Shown here one piece after another: positions 10,012 through 18,237 of a DNA stretch of 64,000 bases (its first letter is position 1; each line of letters begins with the position of its first letter). Source of the stretch: CAIOHW01 sp046317855 (lineage in GTDB: Bacteria > Bdellovibrionota > UBA1018); the NCBI GenBank assembly GCA_046317855.1, contig JBKCVM010000147.1:1-64000 (forward strand), read 5' to 3'. The translations under genes and the position numbers were made by a program. The notes beneath the pieces are model-generated. The model was not told the origin of the DNA. It saw only the letters and a program-made list of their open reading frames with translations, and made no database searches.

Positions 10012-11058
10012 ATGAGCGCATACGCCAATCCACAAAATCAGTCCCAAGCCGCCTCAGGCCTTGGGCAACTGGAGGGCTTGGCCGGAACGCTACGGGCCTT
10101 GGAGTCAGCTCTTCATCAAGAAAAAGAAAAATCCCGCAAGCTGGCTGCTGATTTAGCAGCCCAGTCGAATGCACAAGAGCAGGCCCTCCAAGAGCTGCGC
10201 ACCCGCAATCGAGAGCTCGAGCTCAACCAAGAAAAATATAAAGCCGCGGTGTCGCTTCACCTCGAAAATGAAAACAAGATTTCCCAGCAGTACAAAGGTC
10301 TCAACGCGGAGTATCTGCGTCTGAGGGACGAGCTCAATCAGTACCGCGCTGCTTGGGCCGAGGTCCTTCAGCGTGAAAAAGAGGCAAAGCTCATCATTGC
10401 AGAGGGGGATAAGGCCCGAGAGCGAATTCGAGACCTCGAAAGGCAGCTGGACTCTGCTCTCGGGGAACAGGCCGAGTCCAGAAAACGCATTGAGCAACTG
10501 GAGCGCCACTCTAAGAGCTATCAAGAGGAGCTGCAGGCTGCGCTCATCCGTCTTCATAGCGCTGAGAGTAAGTTTTCAGAGCTATCAAAAGAGTACGAGA
10601 CTTTTAGGGCTTCAAAGCGAAACATGGACGAAGAGTTAGCCAAGATTGAAGCCACGATGAGCGAGCGCATGCAGTGGGCTGCACTCAAAGAGCGTGAAAA
10701 GATTAGGACTGAGCTTGAGAAAGAGGCGGCCCAGGACCGCGAAAAATCGCGAGAAGCCTTTCACGAAATTCGCATCTCACTTGAGGCGCAGTTGGCCCGT
10801 CTTACGCAGAGTGTGATGGCAGAGGAGCGCCGCTCTCAGCAGCTCAGTAGCGTCTTGATCACAGAAAAAGTGCGGCATCAGGATGAGCTCTCCTTGTTGC
10901 AAGAAGAAGTACTAGGAATGCGCAAGATCCTGATTGAGGCCGTGGATTCGGAGGTCGATTTGGAGCTTGTGCTGGAGCAGCTCGACCAACAGCAGCAGCG
11001 CATCGCCGCAGCAAGAGCTAAGGCCACCGTGATGGCGCAGCCGGATGCGTCAATTTGA
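10012..11058 (+). CDS. Cytoplasmic coiled-coil protein, unknown function
   Basis: A 348-residue protein that is almost wholly a long heptad-repeat coiled coil from about residue 20 to 335, rich in Glu, Lys, Gln, Arg and Leu. It has no signal peptide, membrane segment or recognisable enzyme domain. The start at 10012 has AGAGGGGGAG upstream. Its end overlaps the GIY-YIG nuclease gene by 14 bases, so the two are very likely translated as a pair. Nothing identifies a family; it could be a structural, tethering or SMC-like accessory protein. I do not recognise it. Confidence 0.8.
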   Translation: MSAYANPQNQSQAASGLGQLEGLAGTLRALESALHQEKEKSRKLAADLAAQSNAQEQALQELRTRNRELELNQEKYKAAVSLHLENENKISQQYKGLNAEYLRLRDELNQYRAAWAEVLQREKEAKLIIAEGDKARERIRDLERQLDSALGEQAESRKRIEQLERHSKSYQEELQAALIRLHSAESKFSELSKEYETFRASKRNMDEELAKIEATMSERMQWAALKEREKIRTELEKEAAQDREKSREAFHEIRISLEAQLARLTQSVMAEERRSQQLSSVLITEKVRHQDELSLLQEEVLGMRKILIEAVDSEVDLELVLEQLDQQQQRIAAARAKATVMAQPDASI

Positions 11059-11902
11059 TCAGAAGTTTGGAGCCCAATTCTTAGCCGGCGTTCCTTTGCT
11101 TCCCGGGATTTATCGCTTTTTCGATAGAGACGGTGAGCTCATCTACGTGGGCAAGGCCATTCGGCTAAGGAGAAGGCTACAGCAGTACCGCAACTCCACA
11201 CGACTCAGGCGCCACAAAAAGATGCGCAAGATTCTCAAGGAAGCTACGCGGCTTGAGTTTGAAGTGTGTGCCTCACATCGGGAGGCCTGCCTTCTTGAGC
11301 TCGATCTGATCCAGCGTTTGAGACCTCGTCTTAACGTGAGCGGCGCATATTCGTTTCTGTACCCCATGGTGGGAGTTTCGTACGACGTTGGATCATCGAG
11401 GCTTGTGCTCTCGCTAGCGGGTCGGGCTCCGGAGCAGAGTGCCAGTGCGGGATCGGCGTCTTGCGTCCGGTGGCATGGGTGTTATCGCTCGCGCGCGTGG
11501 ACTCGCGAGTTCTTTTTTTCGCTCGTTGAGCTTCTTGAATTCTCGGCTCATCGTGAACCGACCCGCTCAGTGATGTCTGCACCGCAAGGGCGAGAGCGCA
11601 GTGTGGTGCGGATTGGGTTTAGGCAGGTTGACCGCGACTGGGTTGAAGGACTTGAGCGACTCCTTCGAGGAGAGGAGGCTGAGGAATTTTTATCTCGATG
11701 GATTCTTCAGCTTGTGGACAATGCGGGGGCTCGCGCTCGGAGTGCCTGGGTCCAAGATCAAATCAAAATCATGACAGCATTTTACCGGCGAGAGTGCCTC
11801 AGCTTGAAGCGCGCGCGTGAGCAGTCGGATTTTCACCAGTACCCAGTAGCCAGAGAACTCAGAGATAGGATCTTTCTTGAGGCACGGCTCCGACTTCAAT
11901 GA
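11045..11902 (+). CDS. GIY-YIG endonuclease (UvrC N-terminal-like)
   Basis: A 285-residue nuclease whose first 100 residues form a GIY-YIG domain like the one in UvrC. GIYRFF lies at 22-27, YVGKAIRLRRRLQQY near 37-51, and the C-terminal part of the domain has the catalytic-type glutamate in ACLLELDLIQRLRPRLNV at about 80-97. UvrB-binding, RNase H-like and HhH domains of UvrC are absent. Residues 100-285 are of no family I recognise. Motif residues appear intact, so activity is likely. It overlaps the coiled-coil gene by 14 bases, suggesting a joint DNA-processing role. Confidence 0.85.
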   Translation: MRQFDQKFGAQFLAGVPLLPGIYRFFDRDGELIYVGKAIRLRRRLQQYRNSTRLRRHKKMRKILKEATRLEFEVCASHREACLLELDLIQRLRPRLNVSGAYSFLYPMVGVSYDVGSSRLVLSLAGRAPEQSASAGSASCVRWHGCYRSRAWTREFFFSLVELLEFSAHREPTRSVMSAPQGRERSVVRIGFRQVDRDWVEGLERLLRGEEAEEFLSRWILQLVDNAGARARSAWVQDQIKIMTAFYRRECLSLKRAREQSDFHQYPVARELRDRIFLEARLRLQ

Positions 11903-11975
11903 GGGGTTTAGCCTCGAGACGGTTTAGGCGGCAGGGGCTCGGGGAGATTTTCCTGCAGTCTGTGACGCAGGTTCT

Positions 11976-13226
11976 TTACTTCGAGGCAGATTTCTTTGGG
12001 CCGTCAATGGCAACCGACAAGGTCATGTCTGAAAGCACATTGGTGACCGAGCGAGCTCGACCCAAGATCCAGTCGACCGAAAGCAGCAAAGGGAGGTTTT
12101 CGATTGGGAGGCCAACTGCTGTAAGCACGAGTGAAAGTGAAATGAAGCCAGCGTCTGGAACTCCGGCCACGCCCATTCCGGTCAGCATGCAAAGCACGGC
12201 CGCGGATAGCTGCTGTGAAAGGGTGAGATCCATTCCCATTGCCTGGGCCACTGTTAAAAAAGCCATTCCCTCATAGAGCAGAATTCCGTCGTTATTGAGG
12301 TTCGTACCCACGCACGCGCCCAGAGCTGAAGCTTGTCTCGAGACACCAAGGCGATCGAGCGCTCGAAGCGTAAAAGGCAGAGTCGCAAGGCTTGAGTTGG
12401 TGCCGATGGACTGCACGACCGGAGTCCGGGCTTCACTCCAAAACTGTAAAAGGCTACGCTTACAAATCAGCCGAATCCAGCCTTGGTAGGTGATCAAAAT
12501 GTGGAGCGTGAGTCCCAAGAGGGCAACTCCAAGGTACGGAAAAAGACCTGACAGCGGACCGTAGCCAAAGCGAGCCACTGCTGAACTCACTGCGCCAAAA
12601 ACGGCAAATGGGATGGCTCGCGTGATAAAGAAAAGAATTCGCTCCGAAAGCCGCTGCCCCAGCGCCAGGGTGTTCGAAAAGCGGGTGAGTGCATCTTCTT
12701 CTTCTTTTGGATGAGCCTGGCGGGCCTGGTGCTTGCGCTCACCCCGGATGGCTAAGCCCAACAGCAGGGCTAAGAGAATGACTGGGATCACTGCATTATC
12801 CACAAATGGCTTTAGGGTGCTATCCGGGATCCAGCTGCCTAAGTTTTTCATCCAGTCCAACTTAAGATCGTTTGCAGTGGGAGTGGTCGCAGAAATCGCC
12901 GACATCAGATCACCCGAAAGCCCTGTCCTCCAGAGCTCGCGCAGGGCGTCGCCGGGTCTCAGCCAGTGTGAGAGGAGAATTCCGATGGTGAGCGCTAGGG
13001 TTGCGTTGATCGCAGCGATCCCCACCATACGAAGCCCACTCTTGAGCCTAACCTCAGTGGAGTGAACAGCGTTGACCACGGCAAAAAAAAGAAGCGGCAC
13101 AGCCACGGCCTTGATGAGTTGAACCACCCATTTGGAAACTTCAGAAAGGAGGGGGGCGACCGGTCCGGCAAATGGACCTGCCACGAGTCCCAGTAAAAGC
13201 CCAATGATGAGTGGAAGGGTTCCCAT
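11976..13226 (-). CDS. Dicarboxylate/amino acid:cation symporter (DAACS family)
   Basis: A 416-residue inner-membrane symporter of the GltP/DctA type, which takes up dicarboxylates or acidic amino acids with H+ or Na+. Family motifs are the serine-rich hairpin SIGTNSSLATLPFTL (about 270-284), GTNLNNDGILLYEG in place of the usual NMDGT (about 306-319), GMGVAGVPDAGF, and DWILGRARSVTNVLSD (about 384-399) with substrate-binding Asp, Arg and Asn. The departure in the NMDGT motif leaves substrate and ion choice open. The start codon overlaps the stop of the ABC-F gene by one base, so the two form an operon. Confidence 0.9.
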   Translation of the reverse strand: MGTLPLIIGLLLGLVAGPFAGPVAPLLSEVSKWVVQLIKAVAVPLLFFAVVNAVHSTEVRLKSGLRMVGIAAINATLALTIGILLSHWLRPGDALRELWRTGLSGDLMSAISATTPTANDLKLDWMKNLGSWIPDSTLKPFVDNAVIPVILLALLLGLAIRGERKHQARQAHPKEEEDALTRFSNTLALGQRLSERILFFITRAIPFAVFGAVSSAVARFGYGPLSGLFPYLGVALLGLTLHILITYQGWIRLICKRSLLQFWSEARTPVVQSIGTNSSLATLPFTLRALDRLGVSRQASALGACVGTNLNNDGILLYEGMAFLTVAQAMGMDLTLSQQLSAAVLCMLTGMGVAGVPDAGFISLSLVLTAVGLPIENLPLLLSVDWILGRARSVTNVLSDMTLSVAIDGPKKSASK

Positions 13227-14860
13227 TAGGCTCGCCGGTCCAAGTACTCATTGTAAGTGCCTTCGTAAACGCGGAGCTCGCCCTTACCGAGTTCGAAGAC
13301 TTTGTTAGTCACTTGGCGCAAAAAGTGGCGGTCATGACTTACGAGGAGCACAGTTCCCTCAAAGCCTTTGAGGGCTTCGAGCAGCATCTCGCGCGAGCGA
13401 ATGTCGAGATGGTTGGTGGGCTCATCCAAAATTAAAAGATTGTTGGGTCGCGCCAGGAGAGTGGCTAGAACGACGCGGCTTTTTTCTCCGCCGGAGAGGA
13501 CTGCAACTTTCTTGTAAACGTCATCACCGCTGAATAAAAATGCGCCCAAAAGATTTCTGACATAGCCAATGGTGGCTTCAGGAATGCGGTCGTGGATTTC
13601 GTCAAAAATCGTCTTGTTGGGATTCAGGACGTCGAGGGCATGTTGACTGAAATACCCAATGTTGATGCCGGCTCCCACTGACAGGTCGCCTGCCGTGGGC
13701 TCGGCTTGACCCGCTACGAGTTTGAGGAAGGTGGATTTTCCGGCGCCGTTGACTCCCACCACTGCGACACGGTCCAGGCGTTTGACGAGTCCGGTGGCGC
13801 CCGCAAACACAGTGTGGTCCGTTCCGTTTTCTTTTTTCCAAATCTTCTGAAGCTCTTTGAATCGGACAACGTCGTTTCCTCCCCGTGGTGGAACAGGAAA
13901 TTCAAACGACACGGACCGCTCCTCAGTCGGAATCTCAACGCGGTCGATCTTCTCAAGCTTTTTGATACGCGACTGAACTTGGGCGGCGTGCGACGCACGG
14001 GCTGCAAAGCGAGCGATGAACTCTTCTTCTTTTGCCAACATGTCTTGCTGCTTTTTGTGCTGAGCAAGCAGCTGTTCACGGCGGATTTCACGCTCGCGCT
14101 CGTAAAAGTCATAATTTCCCGAGTAGCTGGTGACTGTCTGATTGGCGACCTCGACAACTCGCGAGACGATGCGGTTCATGAACTCACGGTCATGGCTTGT
14201 CATGACGAGTGCGCCCTTGAAGTTGCGGAGCCACTCTTCCAGCCAAAGGATGGATTCTAAGTCCAGATGGTTAGTGGGCTCGTCCATCAGCAGTACATCA
14301 GGCTGGAGTACGAGCATCTTGGCGAGTTCGATCCGCATTTTCCAGCCACCGCTGAAGCTCTCGACACGGGCAGAATGGTCATCCGGCCCGATACCAAGCC
14401 CCGTGAGGACTTCACGCGCGCGGGATTCGAGCGTGTAGCCGCCGCGGCTCTCAAATTCGAGCTGCAGTTCGCCCATGCGCTCGATGACGGTATTCATGCG
14501 TTCCATCGATGCTTCGTCATCCATTTTGGAAGAGAGCTCTGTGAGCTCGTCTTCGAGCGCTTTGAGGCGGCTAGCCAGCTCTGAAACCTTGCCCGCTCCG
14601 GCCATGACTTCTTCAAGGGCCGTGCGGCCCTTCATTTCACCAACCTCTTGTGAAAAATACCCGATCACCCACTTGTCCGGGCGGGTCACCGTGCCAGAGT
14701 CAATGCCCTGCTCGCCCATGATGATTCGAAAAATGGAAGTCTTGCCGGCGCCATTGGGGCCCACGAGGCCGATCTTTTCTCCGGGTTTGATCTGCAAGCT
14801 TGCGCCCTTGTAGAGGACCTTCGAGCCGTACTGCTTATGGATGTCGGATAGGGCGATCAC
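13226..14860 (-). CDS. ABC-F family ATPase (ribosome-associated, YbiT/Uup type)
   Basis: A 544-residue protein with two ABC ATPase domains and no membrane segments, the layout of ABC-F translation factors that act at the ribosomal E site. Domain 1 has Walker A GPNGAGKTS (about 35), signature SFSGGWKMR and Walker B LLMDEPTNHLD. Domain 2 has GVNGAGKST, LSGGEKSR and LILDEPTNHLD. Between them lies the charged P-site tRNA interaction motif (about 240-320). The start is GTG; no in-frame ATG lies nearby. Which ABC-F subfamily it belongs to cannot be settled by eye. Confidence 0.93.
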   Translation of the reverse strand: MIALSDIHKQYGSKVLYKGASLQIKPGEKIGLVGPNGAGKTSIFRIIMGEQGIDSGTVTRPDKWVIGYFSQEVGEMKGRTALEEVMAGAGKVSELASRLKALEDELTELSSKMDDEASMERMNTVIERMGELQLEFESRGGYTLESRAREVLTGLGIGPDDHSARVESFSGGWKMRIELAKMLVLQPDVLLMDEPTNHLDLESILWLEEWLRNFKGALVMTSHDREFMNRIVSRVVEVANQTVTSYSGNYDFYEREREIRREQLLAQHKKQQDMLAKEEEFIARFAARASHAAQVQSRIKKLEKIDRVEIPTEERSVSFEFPVPPRGGNDVVRFKELQKIWKKENGTDHTVFAGATGLVKRLDRVAVVGVNGAGKSTFLKLVAGQAEPTAGDLSVGAGINIGYFSQHALDVLNPNKTIFDEIHDRIPEATIGYVRNLLGAFLFSGDDVYKKVAVLSGGEKSRVVLATLLARPNNLLILDEPTNHLDIRSREMLLEALKGFEGTVLLVSHDRHFLRQVTNKVFELGKGELRVYEGTYNEYLDRRA

Positions 14861-14881
14861 GCCCCGGGATCTACCCCAGAA

Positions 14882-15415
14882 TCAGGGGTGCGCAAAGGTG
14901 GATTCGCCCCGCACTGCGGCCCAGGCGGCAAGCACGGCACCCGCCAGCCAGAGGGCGCTAAAAACAGCCGAAGCCGAGTGCAAGTGTCCGTTCTGCAAGC
15001 CTGCCCACATCAAAAGCGCCCACGAAAGGGCCATGATTGGCGTGAAGATCCAAAACCCCATTCGCACCGAGACCCTCCGCTCGTCACGCGACAAGAACGT
15101 GCGCGCCGCAAGCCCGGTAAGCAGGCTGAAGGCCACCCCGCAGCCCAGGCCGCACACGGCATCGCCATAGGATGCCAAAAAGGCGAGCGGATCAAACTCA
15201 AGGCCCAGCGGATGAAAGCCGAACTGCGGGCAGACCAGTAGCGACAGAGCCGCGGCTACTGAGTGAATGCCGAGCACCTTGAAAAGAAGCAAAAGGTAAC
15301 TGGGCTCAAGCTCCTGCCTCACGAGGGTCTGCAGTTCATCTCGAATGATGGGTGAGGGCTGGAGCTCCGGTGATTGAACAATCGAGTCCCAGGAGTCATC
15401 GTGCACGGGCTTCAT
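14882..15415 (-). CDS. Polytopic membrane protein, candidate anti-sigma factor
   Basis: A 177-residue protein with about 40 cytoplasmic residues, then four membrane segments at about 40-65, 77-105, 117-140 and 148-166. Its ATG overlaps the sigma factor stop in an ATGA, so it is translationally coupled to it. This arrangement, and the soluble N-terminus before the membrane part, fit a membrane-bound anti-sigma factor of the NrsF kind, though I see no clear NrsF signature. Cysteines at 62 (in VCPQFG), 88 and 92, with His51 and His68, lie in or beside membrane segments and could sense metal or redox stress. Function is inference from position. Confidence 0.6.
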   Translation of the reverse strand: MKPVHDDSWDSIVQSPELQPSPIIRDELQTLVRQELEPSYLLLLFKVLGIHSVAAALSLLVCPQFGFHPLGLEFDPLAFLASYGDAVCGLGCGVAFSLLTGLAARTFLSRDERRVSVRMGFWIFTPIMALSWALLMWAGLQNGHLHSASAVFSALWLAGAVLAAWAAVRGESTFAHP

Positions 15416-15984
15416 CGAACGTTCCCTCCCGAAAGCGAGCGGAGCTTTTTTACTGCGCGGCTCACGCGCTGGCGTGCTGAGGCGGACGAGATGCCCAGGC
15501 GCGCGGCAATGGCTTCGAAGGAAAACTCACGCAGGTACCTGAGCTCAAGCACTTCACGATGTGGGGGCTCCAGCCGGTCGAGCAGGGGCTGGGCCAGCAC
15601 GGGGTCTTGTCCGGTACCTGGCGGGTTCTCGGCTTGCGGCTCCGAAAGGGTCTCGAGCACCGCTTCGGGAGCCTCATGGCCGGGCCGGGCCGGGTTCTTG
15701 AATTCACGCCGGAGCGCGTCAATGAGCTGGGTGCGGATGAGCGAAAAAAACCACGGCCCGAAGGGTTGGCTGGGATGGTACTGGTGGCGGGCCCGGTGCA
15801 GCTTTAAAAAAACGGCCTGTAAAATCTCTTCGGCTCGAGCACGGTCACCAATCCGAGTGACGAGGTACCCCAGCACCTGCCCAGAGTGGCGGGCGTAGAG
15901 TGTATTAAAGGCATGGGCGTCGCCGGATTGGTAAAGCTTCATGAGGGACTCATCGTTTGGTTCCGTTTTTGCCTTCTCCGTCAT
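15412..15984 (-). CDS. ECF-type RNA polymerase sigma factor
   Basis: A 190-residue sigma-70-family factor with only regions 2 and 4. Region 2 runs through HAFNTLYARHSGQVLGYL and the core-binding RAEEILQAVFLKLH, then GPWFFSLIRTQLIDALRRE (region 2.3/2.4). Region 4 has the helix-turn-helix FEAIAARLGISSASARQRVS near 155-174. I chose the ATG at 15984; a TTG at 16002 lies between the promoter -10 and the ATG. The mirrored GTCACAA-N15-CGTA promoter ends only 8 bases before this ATG, so the mRNA should be leaderless or nearly so. It is followed by the candidate anti-sigma gene and divergent from a Cys-rich peptide gene. Confidence 0.9.
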   Translation of the reverse strand: MTEKAKTEPNDESLMKLYQSGDAHAFNTLYARHSGQVLGYLVTRIGDRARAEEILQAVFLKLHRARHQYHPSQPFGPWFFSLIRTQLIDALRREFKNPARPGHEAPEAVLETLSEPQAENPPGTGQDPVLAQPLLDRLEPPHREVLELRYLREFSFEAIAARLGISSASARQRVSRAVKKLRSLSGGNVR

Positions 15985-15991
15985 GAATGAA

Positions 15992-16017
15992 TACGCTCTC
16001 AAAAAATAATTTGTGAC
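15992..16017 (-). promoter_or_regulatory. Candidate ECF promoter of the sigma factor operon
   Basis: Read on the minus strand, GTCACAA (16017-16011) is followed after 15 bases by CGTA (15995-15992). The motif is repeated exactly, in mirror image, on the plus strand. A GT-AC-type -35 and CGT-type -10 are typical of ECF sigma factors, so autoregulation is likely. Confidence 0.65.
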
Positions 16018-16019
16018 CA

Positions 16020-16045
16020 GTCACAAGGCATCCTGGCCCTTCGTA
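16020..16045 (+). promoter_or_regulatory. Candidate ECF promoter of the Cys-rich peptide gene
   Basis: GTCACAA (16020-16026), 15 bases, CGTA (16042-16045). The -35 of this promoter and that of the divergent sigma promoter together form the near-palindrome TTGTGACCAGTCACAA at 16011-16026. Transcription would start near 16052, leaving a leader of about 34 bases with AAGGAG before the ATG at 16086. Confidence 0.65.
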
Positions 16046-16085
16046 CCTTTCAATGACAGGCCATCACTAAAAGGAGATTTTGACC

Positions 16086-16304
16086 ATGAATTCATTCAAG
16101 AAATCAATTTACGGCGCCCTATTTGCCCTCTCGGCTGCCGCCATTTCGACCCCACCGGCCCTGGCTGCCGGCAAGGAGTGTGCATGTGATTCGAAGTGCA
16201 TGGAGAGCTGTGCCAAGGGAGACACCAAGAGCTGTTCGTGCAAGACCTGCGATTGCTCCAAGGACAAGGGCTGCAGTCACGATAAGTGCAATCACAAGCG
16301 CTGA
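16086..16304 (+). CDS. Small exported Cys-rich, metallothionein-like peptide
   Basis: A 72-residue precursor. Residues 1-28 are a signal peptide ending LALAA. The mature part of about 44 residues has ten cysteines, including CAC, CSC and CDC pairs, two histidines and many Lys, Asp and Ser, a composition like metallothioneins. I recognise no family, although its layout recalls exported Cys-containing metal-buffering peptides such as bufferins, which are also under ECF control. AAGGAG at 16071-16076 sets the ATG at 16086. The mirrored ECF promoter upstream implies induction by the adjacent sigma factor. Metal or thiol buffering in the periplasm is inference. Confidence 0.8.
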   Translation: MNSFKKSIYGALFALSAAAISTPPALAAGKECACDSKCMESCAKGDTKSCSCKTCDCSKDKGCSHDKCNHKR

Positions 16305-16332
16305 GCCGGTTGACTCGAGTACGAAATATGCG

Positions 16333-16367
16333 ACACCCTCCTGAGCGGGCGACAGCCAGGGGGGTGT
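16333..16367 (+). terminator. Stem-loop after the Cys-rich peptide gene
   Basis: ACACCCTCCTG (16333-16343) pairs with CAGGGGGGTGT (16357-16367) over 11 positions with one G-T wobble. Only TTC follows, so it is either a weak terminator or an mRNA stabiliser. It ends 3 bases before the GTG of the next gene and may also hide that gene's ribosome binding site. Confidence 0.45.
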
Positions 16368-16370
16368 TTC

Positions 16371-16694
16371 GTGAAGAGTTCAGTGCTTGGGAGTATTTTC
16401 GCTTTAGGTGCTCTGCTTTCTGTCCCGGCTTTTTGTGAGGAGTCGGCGGCAGGTGTCAATCTCAGGTTCAAGGCCGTGGATGTCTGCACGATGTGGGGCA
16501 GCTTTCAGGACCGCGACGGCAGGCCCTTTCAGGGCTGCACTCTTTACCCGCGTCGCATGGAAATCGTCGACTCCTTCAGCCTGCAACAGGAACTGACGGC
16601 GCTCGAGCGCCGAATTGAGAAGCTCGAGGCCCTGATCCAGAGGATCGAGGAGCTCGAAAGTTTGGCTCTTCTCAAGTCCAAGTCCTTCCCCTAA
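16371..16694 (+). CDS. Small exported protein with C-terminal coiled coil
   Basis: A 107-residue protein with a GTG start and a signal peptide of about 21 residues (ending VPAFC). The middle, about 25-60, has the pair of cysteines in DVCTMWGSFQDRDG and FQGCTLYP. Residues 65-100 form a short Leu/Glu/Arg coiled coil. No family is recognised. It follows the Cys-rich peptide in the same direction, 67 bases downstream and separated by a stem-loop, so it may be a weaker second member of the same ECF-controlled unit. The GTG start with GGGGGG in the hairpin as the only upstream purine run makes translation likely to be low or regulated. Confidence 0.7.
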   Translation: MKSSVLGSIFALGALLSVPAFCEESAAGVNLRFKAVDVCTMWGSFQDRDGRPFQGCTLYPRRMEIVDSFSLQQELTALERRIEKLEALIQRIEELESLALLKSKSFP

Positions 16695-16705
16695 AGTGCC
16701 GCGTC

Positions 16706-17461
16706 ATGAGTGCGCAGCCCGGTAGTTCGTCAGGTCCTTCCCTTAAGCCCCACATCCGCCTAGCGGCCGATCCCCGCTTCAAGCGAGCGGTTGTCTGTGG
16801 CGCTCCGGAGCGAGCCGCGCTGATTGCAAGCCAGCTCGAAAATCCGCAGGAGCTGGCCAAGAACCGTGAGTATCATTCGTACATCGGAAAGCACAAAGGC
16901 GTCGAAGTGATGGCCATCTCCCATGGAGTGGGCGCTGCCGGCGCCACGATCTGCTTTCAGGAGTTGATCGATGTGGGTGTGCAGTCGATCATCCGAGTAG
17001 GGACGGCAGGGGGTCTGCAGGACGAAGCGCAGATCGGCGATGTGGCGCTTGCCGTTGCAGCGGTCCGGCAGGAGGGTGTGACCCCGCTCATGGTGCCGAT
17101 GGGTTTTCCGGCCGTGGCCGACTCGGCACTGACCGCCGGTCTTGCAGGCGCCCTGCTCGAAAAAGGCCGCAAGTTCCATCGCGGCGTCGTGCTCACGAGC
17201 GATGTGTTTTACCCGGGAATTTTGGACACCGACCTCAGGCTCTACCAAAAGGCCGGTTGCGTTGCCGTGGAGATGGAGTGCTCGGCGCTTTTTGTTACGG
17301 CACTGCTCAGGCGCGTGCGCGCGGCCGGCGTGCTAGCGCTCGATGGTAATCCGCTTAAGTGGGCTGAAGGAAACTATAATCCTACCGCAGGATCGCTCGA
17401 CCAGGCGCTTCGCGCCGCAATCGCGGCCGCGCTCGACGCCATCGTGCTGCCGGTTGAGTGA
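16706..17461 (+). CDS. Nucleoside phosphorylase (uridine phosphorylase-like)
   Basis: A 251-residue cytoplasmic enzyme of the NP-I family, which splits nucleosides with phosphate to a base and ribose-1-phosphate. Residues near 27-32 (VVCGAPERA) bind phosphate in the family, IIRVGTAGGL is near 92-101, and VAVEMECSALF at about 187-197 supplies the ribose-contacting Glu-Met-Glu. These fit the uridine phosphorylase branch best, but purine specificity cannot be excluded. The ATG at 16706 lies in a sequence resembling one arm of the dispersed REP-like element. The stop overlaps the next gene in a GTGA. Confidence 0.88.
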   Translation: MSAQPGSSSGPSLKPHIRLAADPRFKRAVVCGAPERAALIASQLENPQELAKNREYHSYIGKHKGVEVMAISHGVGAAGATICFQELIDVGVQSIIRVGTAGGLQDEAQIGDVALAVAAVRQEGVTPLMVPMGFPAVADSALTAGLAGALLEKGRKFHRGVVLTSDVFYPGILDTDLRLYQKAGCVAVEMECSALFVTALLRRVRAAGVLALDGNPLKWAEGNYNPTAGSLDQALRAAIAAALDAIVLPVE

Positions 17462-18228
17462 GTTTTTCAAAGCACCCCATCTTATTCGAAGACGCCGACC
17501 TGGTGCTGGTGGACAAACCGGCTGGCGTGCTCTCGCACCCCAACCCCGGCGCCAAGGCCGCGCCAGGCTCCTGCGCCTTTGAGGGAAAGTACGATTTCAA
17601 CGCCAAGACCTTTGCCACGCCCTCGGGCACGCTCTGGCTTTTGCACCGGCTTGACCAAGACACTTCGGGCGTGTTGCTTGCCGCTCGAACCGAAAAGGCT
17701 GCGCGCGCGTTGCGCGAAGCCTTTGATGCCGGGCGCGTGGCCAAGCACTACCTTGCACTGGTGCGCGGGATTGCCGACGAAAAGGGAGTGTGGCGCGACC
17801 ACCTTGAGTCGTCTCGAGAGGGGCGCGGGGGGCGTGACGGCTCGCGCGTTCGCACGCGCGTGGTGCGCGGTCGCGCTGCCAATGCCGAGCTCAAGTTTGT
17901 GCGACGCGAGGTTTTTGCCGCGCAGCGGGTGAGCCTGCTTGAGATTGAGCTCGTCACCGGGCGCACGCACCAGATCCGTGTTCAGGCCGCCTCACGCCAG
18001 CACCCGATTGCTGGCGATGACCTTTACGGCGATTTTGCCTGGAACAAGCGTCTGCGCAAGGAGTGGGGCCTTAAGCGCTTGTTCCTCCACGCTGCATCGC
18101 TTGAGTTTGTGCACCCCGGCACCAGGCGGCGCGTTTGCATCGAGTCTGCGCTGCCGGGGGAGCTGGAGCGGGTCAAGGGGGACACATCCCCTCTCGTGAA
18201 AAGCGTCAACACGTCCACCCCATGCTAG
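17458..18228 (+). CDS. RluA-family pseudouridine synthase
   Basis: A 256-residue RNA-modifying enzyme that converts specific uridines to pseudouridine. The catalytic motif HRLDQDTSGVLL, with the essential aspartate, is at about 62-73. VDKPAGVLSHP precedes it, and GRTHQIRVQ near 167-175 is the family's RNA-binding motif. There is no S4 domain, as in RluA/TruC-like members. The GTG start overlaps the stop of the phosphorylase gene, so translation is coupled. The target RNA is unknown. Confidence 0.92.
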   Translation: MSFSKHPILFEDADLVLVDKPAGVLSHPNPGAKAAPGSCAFEGKYDFNAKTFATPSGTLWLLHRLDQDTSGVLLAARTEKAARALREAFDAGRVAKHYLALVRGIADEKGVWRDHLESSREGRGGRDGSRVRTRVVRGRAANAELKFVRREVFAAQRVSLLEIELVTGRTHQIRVQAASRQHPIAGDDLYGDFAWNKRLRKEWGLKRLFLHAASLEFVHPGTRRRVCIESALPGELERVKGDTSPLVKSVNTSTPC

Positions 18229-18237
18229 ACTCAAAGG

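Noticed and set aside
13706..14260. Plus-strand frame of 184 codons opposite the ABC-F gene
   Set aside because: Antisense shadow of the ATPase core; no motif.
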